Below are positions 27,953 to 32,455 of a stretch of DNA of 32,455 bases, in pieces (positions within the stretch are counted from its first letter, which is position 1; each line of letters opens with the position of its first letter). The DNA lies in assembly GCA_947307015.1 (NCBI GenBank), contig CAMZHV010000036.1:1-32455 (forward strand), written 5' to 3'. The notes under the pieces were generated by a model that had not been told where the DNA came from, did no database searches, and worked only from the letters and a program-made list of their open reading frames with translations. This stretch comes from an uncultured Prevotellaceae bacterium (GTDB lineage: Bacteria; Bacteroidota; Bacteroidia; Bacteroidales; Bacteroidaceae). The position numbers and the translations under genes were made by a program.

Positions 27953-28122
27953 GCGATTATGGAAGATTAACGCAATTCGGCCTAAAAAAATTTCAACACA
28001 TAAGAATAGAAGCTGGTAAGCGTTTATTTCGCTTCCGTCCAAGCTTTGTGCTCTTTTTCTGCTTTTTGACAAGTGTTTTTGATGCTTTTTGAGCCTTCTT
28101 CACCACTTTGTCCCCTTTTTTC

Positions 28123-28153
28123 TTTGTCGATTCCCAACTAATCCTTACTTTTG
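28123..28153 (+). promoter_or_regulatory. Promoter of the Rpn-family gene
   Basis: TTTG (28123-28126) and TACTTTTG (28146-28153) are 19 bases apart, a full Bacteroidota-type match. Initiation near 28160 gives a leader of about 60 bases that includes a weak stem (cttccc at 28161 with gggag at 28175) before the ATG at 28219. Confidence 0.75.
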
Positions 28154-28218
28154 CCGCGTGCTTCCCTTGAAAGAGGGAGTACATGATATTTTAATTTGCT
28201 CAACTGACACACGAAATC

Positions 28219-29127
28219 ATGATAGTAGAAAACAAATATGTACGATTTGACTGGGCCGTGAAGCGCATGCTTCGCGACAAGGCAAATTTTGGCGTGCTCG
28301 AAGGACTGATAACCGTACTGCTCGGTCAGAAGGTCACCATTACCGCCATTCTTGAAAGTGAAGGGAATGCGGAACAGGAAGACGACAAGTTCAACCGCGT
28401 AGACGTCAAGGCCGTCAATGCCGAAGGAGAGATCATCCTGGTGGAAGTGCAGCTCACGCGCCAGCTCTACTACCTCGAGCGCATCCTCTACGGCGTGGCC
28501 AAAACCCTGACCGAGCACATCAAGCTTGGGAACCTCTACAACGAGGTGAAGAAGGTCTATCACGTGAGCATCGTCTATTTCGACCTCGGACGTGGTGCAG
28601 ACTATCTTTATCATGGTCAGACGCGATTCATCGGTGTACACACTCATGATGAACTTCAGGTGAGCACTAAGGAAGAGAATGTCATCCACATGAAGACCCC
28701 TGCACAGGTGTTCCCGGAATATTTCATCATCCGTGTCAACGAATTTAACGCCGTCGCCAAGACCCCTCTCGAAGAGTGGTTGGACTACTTGAAGAACGGA
28801 CATATCAAAGAAGACACGCAGACTCCAGGTCTCAGTGAGGCCCGTGAGAAATTGCAGGTGATGACGATGACACCCTCAGAGCGCGTGGCTTACGACCGCC
28901 ACCTTGATGCCATCATGGTACAGGAAGATGTCCTCACAACGGCTAAGATTGAAGGCCGTGCAGAAGGTCGTGAAGAGGGGCGTGCAGAAGGCCGTGCAGA
29001 GGGGCGTGCTGAAGGCGAAACAAAAGCCAATATGTCCAATGCCCGCAAGATGAAGGCCAAAGGATTCAGCATCGAAGACATCGCTGACATCACTGGCCTC
29101 TCTCCCCAGGACATCGAAGCACTCTGA
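28219..29127 (+). CDS. Rpn-family PD-(D/E)XK nuclease/putative transposase
   Basis: The family includes E. coli RpnA-type recombination-promoting nucleases and is often annotated as transposase. The 302-residue product starts with the family opening YVRFDWAVKRMLRDK and has a PD-(D/E)XK core: D62 in NRVDVKA and E76-V-Q78 in ILVEVQL. After residue 245 it carries a GRAE/GREE repeat stretch encoded by a 12-bp tandem array, then a small C-terminal helical motif (MKAKGFSIEDIADITGLS) that looks like a helix-turn-helix-type segment common at the end of these proteins. No terminal inverted repeats were found, so this is a stand-alone gene. A BspA gene fragment follows 20 bases after the stop. Confidence 0.9.
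   Translation: MIVENKYVRFDWAVKRMLRDKANFGVLEGLITVLLGQKVTITAILESEGNAEQEDDKFNRVDVKAVNAEGEIILVEVQLTRQLYYLERILYGVAKTLTEHIKLGNLYNEVKKVYHVSIVYFDLGRGADYLYHGQTRFIGVHTHDELQVSTKEENVIHMKTPAQVFPEYFIIRVNEFNAVAKTPLEEWLDYLKNGHIKEDTQTPGLSEAREKLQVMTMTPSERVAYDRHLDAIMVQEDVLTTAKIEGRAEGREEGRAEGRAEGRAEGETKANMSNARKMKAKGFSIEDIADITGLSPQDIEAL
28954..29013 (+). repeat. Five 12-bp coding repeats (G-R-A-E) in the Rpn gene
   Basis: Units of 12 bases start at 28954, 28966, 28978, 28990 and 29002, each reading Gly-Arg-(Ala/Glu)-Glu. They differ mainly at third codon positions, so the peptide is kept while the DNA has drifted. Change in copy number would keep the frame. Confidence 0.93.
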
Positions 29128-29146
29128 TTACTTATTGTTGCGAAAT

Positions 29147-29350
29147 CCATTAACACATGTGTCAGAGATATACATTCCAATGTCAGTTAGAGATATTGGA
29201 GCAAATGCATTCCATTCAATAGGGGATACAATGTCACTTCGTGGATATTATCAAGGCTATATTTCATGTATTCCACCATTTATTAACGAATATAATTGCG
29301 AAGACTATAGTCTGGATAACTCTGCTATTATTAATATTACGAAGAATTAA
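29147..29350 (+). pseudogene. 5'-truncated BspA-like gene fragment
   Basis: Translated in the frame ending at 29350, the sequence EIYIPMSVRDIGANAFHSIGD and YYQGYISCIPPFINEYNCED matches the last 65 or so residues of the intact BspA-like protein downstream (EIYIPLSVKRIGKNAFHMIGD, YQGYLSCLPKI). The rest of the gene, including signal peptide and earlier repeats, is missing; upstream lies the Rpn gene. The open frame has no ATG in a suitable place and no promoter. It is a relic of a duplicated gene cut by deletion or insertion at about 29128-29147. Confidence 0.82.
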
Positions 29351-29370
29351 AGAAGTTGGAGGAATAAAAG

Positions 29371-30111
29371 ATGCATCGGATATTACATTTTATAATATTG
29401 ATTATTTTGACATTACTTTCACCTATTGTGATAGGGCAGGATTTATCAGTATCATATCGTCCGTTACATCCAATACATCAAAAAGAGCCATTATGTCTAA
29501 ATGCCTCAAGCATTAAAGGGAAAATAATAGATGCTTTAACCCCGACTGGTCAAAAGCTACAATTCCAAGTATTGTCCTTTGATGAACATTCTTTAAAAGT
29601 CGTCAGAGGCGAGTATAATGATGAATCATATCGAATTCCTGAATATGTTGTTGTGGATAGTGTGTATTATAGTGTAACTGAGATTGATAATTCTGCTTTT
29701 TTGGCTTGTTCTCAACTTCATTCTATTCAATTTCCATCGACGTTAAAAAAAATTGGCACGTTTGCATTCTGTAATACATTTCTTGAAGAAATCATTCTTC
29801 CAGACGGATTAGAGGAAATAGGTAAATATGCTTTTAAAAATGTCCGACACATATCTCATAGATTTGGCTACGAAACAACAGAATCACTTATTGGGCATGT
29901 AAAAGAAATATACATTCCTTTATCTGTAAAGAGAATAGGGAAAAATGCATTTCATATGATTGGAGACAAGCAGTCGCCTCGAAGTAATTATCAAGGATAT
30001 TTGTCATGCTTACCAAAGATTGTCACAGTCGAAAACTGTGGTGATTATGGAATAGACGACGCAGCTGTTCTAAATTATATTATTGCATTGACGGGAGAAA
30101 GAAATCAATAA
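29371..30111 (+). CDS. Small secreted BspA-like leucine-rich-repeat protein
   Basis: The 246-residue product has a signal peptide (MHRILHFIILIILTLLSPIV, cleavage near IGQ), a beta-rich lead region, and about three BspA-type (LRR_5) repeats from residue 105: ITEIDNSAFLAC-like, LKKIGTFAFCN and LEEIGKYAFKN, then VKRIGKNAF. Such proteins are surface or secreted binding proteins. At 246 residues it is short for the family. The gene is far more A+T-rich than its neighbours and has a strong Shine-Dalgarno ggagga (29358-29363) 7 bases before ATG, unusual for this phylum; together these suggest transfer. No TAnnTTTG promoter was found upstream. Confidence 0.85.
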   Translation: MHRILHFIILIILTLLSPIVIGQDLSVSYRPLHPIHQKEPLCLNASSIKGKIIDALTPTGQKLQFQVLSFDEHSLKVVRGEYNDESYRIPEYVVVDSVYYSVTEIDNSAFLACSQLHSIQFPSTLKKIGTFAFCNTFLEEIILPDGLEEIGKYAFKNVRHISHRFGYETTESLIGHVKEIYIPLSVKRIGKNAFHMIGDKQSPRSNYQGYLSCLPKIVTVENCGDYGIDDAAVLNYIIALTGERNQ

Positions 30112-30257
30112 ACAGACCCAACAGCTTGACGAATTAGAGGTTACAGGGAATCAACGGAACAAAGGCAGGCTGTTTTTCCTATATTATGCAAATAAATCGG
30201 CCATTATTTGGTCTGATGTCTAAAGTAAGAACATAAAAGTCTATTGTAATATGTAAG

Positions 30258-30292
30258 GCAGCCATACCCTTCAACGCGAAGTGTATGGCTGC
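30258..30292 (+). terminator. Strong hairpin downstream of the BspA-like gene
   Basis: gcagccatac (30258-30267) pairs exactly with gtatggctgc (30283-30292), and inside the loop cttc/gaag (30269-30272, 30278-30281) adds a second stem. It lies 147 bases after the BspA stop. There is no long T run after it, so it may be a transcript-end stabiliser or part of a repeat rather than a classical terminator. Confidence 0.5.
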
Positions 30293-30403
30293 TGTTCATA
30301 TTATCGAAACTTTGACAGATGGGGTGAAACAAAACATTCGAAATTGTGAAAAAATAGTGTTTGGGAACATTCTATTTACAGCCTTTCCTTTTCATGCGCA
30401 CCC

Positions 30404-30443
30404 CGCATCGCCCTCTATCCACATCAGAATGGAGGGCGATGTG
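30404..30443. repeat. Long hairpin element
   Basis: catcgccctc (30406-30415) and gagggcgatg (30432-30441) are exact inverted repeats, extended inward by t-g, a-t and t-a pairs to 13 pairs with a 10-base loop. It is in the gene-poor gap 30112-31002. The form resembles a dispersed palindromic repeat, but no second copy is in this window. Confidence 0.7.
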
Positions 30444-30491
30444 CTGTATCAAAAACCTCACATGGAACTGCGGACATATCGAATGAAAACA

Positions 30492-30507
30492 GTCCCACCG
30501 ATGGGAC
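30492..30507. repeat. Small hairpin gtccca-ccga-tgggac
   Basis: Exact 6-bp arms (30492-30497, 30502-30507) around a 4-base loop. It lies between the long hairpin and the 22-bp tandem repeats, as the third of three consecutive stems in 250 bases. Confidence 0.6.
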
Positions 30508-30516
30508 ACGGCAATA

Positions 30517-30582
30517 CGTCTATACGTTTTGGCCAATTCGTCTATACGTTTTGCCCAATACGTCTATACGTGTTTGCAGTTA
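30517..30582. repeat. Three 22-bp tandem repeats
   Basis: Units begin at 30517, 30539 and 30561, each with cgtctatacg; units 1 and 2 share cgtctatacgttttg and differ at 2 or 3 positions (ggccaatt versus cccaata end), and unit 3 diverges after the first 11 bases. Period is exactly 22 bases. There are no unique spacers, so it is not a CRISPR array. Confidence 0.9.
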
Positions 30583-30685
30583 CGAATGGACGTGGTTGGA
30601 AAATCGGGGGGCACCCTCTGAGCCAATGACAAAATCCTGACAAATTTATTATCTTTTTCGGGATAATTCGAAAAATAGCGATTTT

Positions 30686-30760
30686 AGAAAGAGAGGAAAA
30701 GAAAAAAGAAAGAAAAAAGTAGCAAAAAAGAAAGATAAAAGAAAAGGCTGAGAAAGAGGA
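30686..30760 (+). other. Polypurine tract
   Basis: Of these 75 bases only 5 are pyrimidines (30720 to 30750), and there are many aaagaaa-type runs. It directly precedes the palindrome cluster. No coding potential is apparent. Confidence 0.85.
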
Positions 30761-30813
30761 CCAGACCGGTCTGGTTGATTCACGCGCGCGTGAGAAATCG
30801 AGGCTGAGCCTCG
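30760..30813. repeat. Cluster of three adjacent palindromes
   Basis: accagaccggtctggt (30760-30775) is a perfect 16-bp palindrome, cacgcgcgcgtg (30781-30792) a perfect 12-bp palindrome, and cgaggc-tga-gcctcg (30799-30813) a 6-bp stem with a 3-base loop. All three fall within 54 bases and are G+C-rich in an A+T-rich setting. They could be operators, recombinase sites or structured RNA. Confidence 0.9.
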
Positions 30814-30859
30814 GAAAGATTTAGCGTGGGGAGTATCTTTTCGAGGGAACAGATGGCTG

Positions 30860-30932
30860 TTTTTTGTAATTTATTAAGTAAGTACTCAAAATTAGATTAC
30901 ATTATTGATTTTCGAAGATTACTTACAAAAAA
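30860..30932. repeat. Inverted repeat upstream of the ATPase promoter
   Basis: ttttttgtaa (30860-30869) and ttacaaaaaa (30923-30932) are exact 10-bp inverted repeats. Inside, gtaagt (30878-30883) and acttac (30921-30926) offer an alternative pairing, and gattac occurs twice 22 bases apart (30895, 30917). It lies 34 bases before the -33 element of the ATPase promoter and could hold a regulator site. Confidence 0.5.
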
Positions 30933-30965
30933 GGGTCACTTTTCAGCATTTCCTCGCATTAAATT

Positions 30966-30995
30966 TTGTTTTTCCATTTAAATTGACTACCTTTG
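30966..30995 (+). promoter_or_regulatory. Promoter of the P-type ATPase gene
   Basis: TTG (30966-30968) and TACCTTTG (30988-30995) are 19 bases apart, a full match. Initiation 5-7 bases downstream falls at about 31000-31002, immediately before the ATG at 31003, so the mRNA should be leaderless or nearly so. Confidence 0.85.
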
Positions 30996-31002
30996 TACGC
31001 AA

Positions 31003-32455
31003 ATGAGAAAAGATATACTCTCCAAAGGCCTCAAGAGTGATGAGGTCATCGCCTCACGGGCAGCGAACGGCTGCAATGTCCTGACGCCCTGTGAGCGTAC
31101 GCCTTGGTGGCGCAAGTTCGCCGCTAAGTTCACCGACCCGCTCATCATCATCCTGCTCATCGCTGCTGTCCTCAGCATCGGCATCTCCATCTATGAGTAC
31201 TACGCACTGGGTGCTGACGCCACGGCGTTTTTCGAACCTGTCGGCATCGTCGTAGCCATCGCCCTCGCCACGGGACTGGCTTTCTGGTTTGAATATCAGG
31301 CCGACCGCGAGTTCAGCCTCCTCAACCAGCAAAACGACCACGAGCCCGTCCGCGTTATCCGCGACGGTCACGAGACCATGGTTCCGCGCAGCGACATCGT
31401 CGTGGATGACATTGTGCTCTTAGCCACAGGTGATGAGATCCCCGCCGACGGCAAATTGCTCGAAGCCACACAGATGCAGGTCGACGAGTCCACGCTCACC
31501 GGCGAACCTGTCTGCCATAAATCCATCAACCCCGAAGAGCAGGATCCCAACGCAACCTTCCCCACCGATACTGTGCTGCGTGGCACGAAGCTCCTTGAAG
31601 GCCATGGCATCATGACCGTCACGGCCGTCGGCGACGCCACGGAGGCCGGCCATGTCTTCACCGAGGCTCAGATTGATTCCACGGTGCGCACGCCCCTCAA
31701 CGAGCAGCTCGACCGCCTCGGCCTCCTCATCTCACGCGCCAGCTACGCCATCGCCGCCCTCGTCGTCGTCGGGCGCATCATCGAATGGTTTATATCTGCA
31801 GAGCCCGAAACCATCGCAGCGCTGAGCACAGAACTGTCAACTTTCGACTTTCAACTCGCGACGTATTCCTTCCTCGCCTATCTCCTCCAGTCGGTGATGC
31901 TGGCCGTGACGCTCATCGTCGTTGCCGTGCCCGAAGGTCTTCCCATGGCTGTCACCCTCTCCTTAGCCTATTCGATGCGAAGGATGCTAAAAACGGGCAA
32001 CCTCGTCCGTCGAATGCACGCCTGCGAGACCATGGGCGCCGCCACCGTCATCTGTACAGATAAGACCGGCACGCTGACGCAGAATCAGATGCGGGTAGTG
32101 GAAATGTCTGACATTGCGCCAGCCTCTCCCCTCCCTGACGGGAGGGGTCGGGGGTGGGTCTTTTCTAACATTGCGGTTAATAGCACCGCTTCCCTCGACG
32201 GCGACCGCGTCCTCGGCAATCCCACCGAAGGGGCTCTACTCTTGTGGCTGCGCGACCAGGGCGTTGACTATCAATCGCTCCGCACAGCTGCCCACGTCAC
32301 CGAAGAGATACCATTCACCACCGAGCGCAAGTATATGGCCACGCGTGTCGACGATACGTTGTATATCAAAGGGGCACCAGAGATTGTGATGGGGATGTGC
32401 AGACCCACCCCCGACCCCATTCCCGAGCAAAGCTCGCCCGCTCGACCTCGGTCGC
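31003..32455 (+). CDS. P-type calcium-translocating ATPase (partial, 3' end outside)
   Basis: The frame is open from ATG 31003 to the window edge (484 codons). It shows an N-terminal cytoplasmic segment, membrane helices at about residues 45-67, 77-97, 250-266 and 285-320, the actuator motif TLTGEP (T166-G-E168), the calcium-site helix VAVPEGLPMAV, the phosphorylation motif DKTGTLT with D353, and the nucleotide-domain motifs GNPTEGALL and IKGAPE. This is the PMCA-like type II pump that exports Ca2+ at the cost of ATP. A heptamer array (31837-31857) lies in the luminal loop before helix M4, and two oppositely oriented copies of a palindromic element lie in the nucleotide-binding domain. Whether the gene stays open beyond the second copy cannot be seen. 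Confidence 0.92.
   Translation, partial: MRKDILSKGLKSDEVIASRAANGCNVLTPCERTPWWRKFAAKFTDPLIIILLIAAVLSIGISIYEYYALGADATAFFEPVGIVVAIALATGLAFWFEYQADREFSLLNQQNDHEPVRVIRDGHETMVPRSDIVVDDIVLLATGDEIPADGKLLEATQMQVDESTLTGEPVCHKSINPEEQDPNATFPTDTVLRGTKLLEGHGIMTVTAVGDATEAGHVFTEAQIDSTVRTPLNEQLDRLGLLISRASYAIAALVVVGRIIEWFISAEPETIAALSTELSTFDFQLATYSFLAYLLQSVMLAVTLIVVAVPEGLPMAVTLSLAYSMRRMLKTGNLVRRMHACETMGAATVICTDKTGTLTQNQMRVVEMSDIAPASPLPDGRGRGWVFSNIAVNSTASLDGDRVLGNPTEGALLLWLRDQGVDYQSLRTAAHVTEEIPFTTERKYMATRVDDTLYIKGAPEIVMGMCRPTPDPIPEQSSPARPRS
31837..31857 (+). repeat. Three 7-bp units in frame within the ATPase gene
   Basis: tcaactt, tcgactt and tcaactc lie exactly in phase, 21 bases in all, encoding STFDFQL in the extracytoplasmic loop before the PEGLP helix, where length variation is likely tolerated. 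Confidence 0.85.
32126..32166 (+). repeat. Palindromic element copy 1 inside the ATPase gene
   Basis: ccctccc...gggaggg-type stem followed by ggggtcgggggtgggtct (32144-32161) and ttt. It matches the element in the fusA-rpsJ gap (4441-4486) in stem, spacing and trailer. It encodes a Pro/Gly/Arg-rich stretch (ASPLPDGRGRGWVFSN) just after the DKTGTLT segment, replacing family linker sequence. The frame stays open. Confidence 0.85.
32401..32455 (-). repeat. Palindromic element copy 2, inverted, running off the window
   Basis: agacccacccccgacccc (32401-32418) is the exact reverse complement of the 18-base trailer of copy 1 (32144-32161). It continues into gagc-aaa-gctc (32424-32434) and further G+C-rich sequence up to the edge, so the arm differs from copy 1. 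In the ATPase frame it encodes RPTPDPIPEQSSPARPRS directly after KGAPEIVMGMC. Confidence 0.85.

Larger units (their letters stand above)
27892..28218. other. Gap between divergent S9 peptidase and Rpn genes
   Basis: The 327-base gap holds the two divergent promoters listed separately. Its middle (28040-28125) is very T-rich on the plus strand. A 63-codon lysine-rich open frame on the minus strand (28184 to 27993) overlaps this low-complexity stretch but has no promoter match. A small stem aagcg/cgctt lies at 28018-28034. I see no other gene or RNA. Confidence 0.6.

Noticed and set aside
27993..28184. A 63-codon lysine-rich minus-strand frame resembling a small basic DNA-binding protein
   Set aside because: Its composition follows from a T-rich stretch on the other strand, it has no promoter match, and it overlaps the Rpn promoter. 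A conserved homologue would change this view.
29302..29313. Perfect 12-bp palindrome agactatagtct
   Set aside because: It lies within the decayed BspA fragment and has no partner or promoter nearby, so it is probably chance.
30517..30582. Possible CRISPR array
   Set aside because: The three 22-bp units are directly adjacent with no unique spacers, and no cas genes are present.
30285..30629. A 114-codon plus-strand frame in the gene-poor gap
   Set aside because: It runs through a hairpin, a second stem and the 22-bp tandem repeats, has no promoter or familiar motif, and starts inside a stem.
30404..30760. Possible chromosomal or plasmid replication origin
   Set aside because: Iteron-sized repeats and an A+T-rich tract are present, but there is no replication initiator gene and no exact DnaA box; the nearest match (ctatccaca near 30415-30423) lies within the stem-loop. 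It stays only a speculation in the findings.

Overview
The window looks like a chromosome segment from a Bacteroidales bacterium, most likely Prevotella-like. The evidence is: repeated promoters of the Bacteroidota type (TTG about 19-22 bases before TAnnTTTG); an rpsL-rpsG-fusA-rpsJ order with no tuf between fusA and rpsJ; a dipeptidyl peptidase III with the HECLGH zinc motif; a BspA-like leucine-rich-repeat protein; an Rpn/PD-(D/E)XK nuclease with RAEG repeats; and secreted GH95 and GH51 glycosidases. The genus is inferred, not proven.

Layout. Positions 1-7636 (minus strand) hold the joined str and S10 ribosomal operons, read right to left: rpsL, rpsG, fusA, rpsJ, rplC, rplD, rplW, rplB, rpsS, rplV, rpsC and the first 17 codons of rplP. 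A well-formed promoter at 7721-7750 with a leader hairpin drives it. The 585-base gap 7637-8221 also holds a long inverted repeat, a 123-bp MITE-like element with 23-bp inverted ends, and the promoter of the next gene. From 8222 come a SWIM/SNF2 helicase and a secreted GH95 fucosidase (plus), meeting a secreted GH51 arabinofuranosidase (minus) tail to tail. A divergent promoter pair at 15595-15674 serves GH51 and an 896-residue coiled-coil protein with a Rad50/SbcC-type zinc hook but no visible ATPase head. From 18486 a plus-strand gene string follows: short AraC-type regulator, dipeptidyl peptidase III, AlkD-like protein, divergent Fur-family regulator and purA, with overlaps of 8 and 4 bases. 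On the minus strand an S9 peptidase, leuB and a TPR lipoprotein-like or secreted protein form a second string whose last gene overlaps the end of purA.

From about 28.1 kb the character changes. There is an Rpn-family nuclease gene with an internal 12-bp coding repeat, a 5'-truncated copy of a BspA-like gene, an intact A+T-rich BspA-like gene with a strong Shine-Dalgarno, then 891 bases without a convincing gene. That gap is rich in hairpins, a 22-bp triple tandem repeat, a polypurine tract and three adjacent palindromes. The window closes inside a P-type calcium ATPase gene with an almost leaderless promoter.

The most unusual theme is a layer of small repetitive DNA across the whole window. 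Short tandem arrays with periods of 7, 8 or 9 bp sit at gene seams (3985-4047, 4379-4402, 10597-10636, 21585-21605, 25333-25360) and in frame inside genes (22063-22083 in the Fur homologue, 26221-26248 in the S9 peptidase, 31837-31857 in the ATPase). A separate G/C-rich palindromic element occurs between fusA and rpsJ and twice, in opposite orientations, inside the ATPase reading frame; a possibly related stem lies in the SNF2 reading frame. Together with the headless zinc-hook protein, these are the observations most worth following up.
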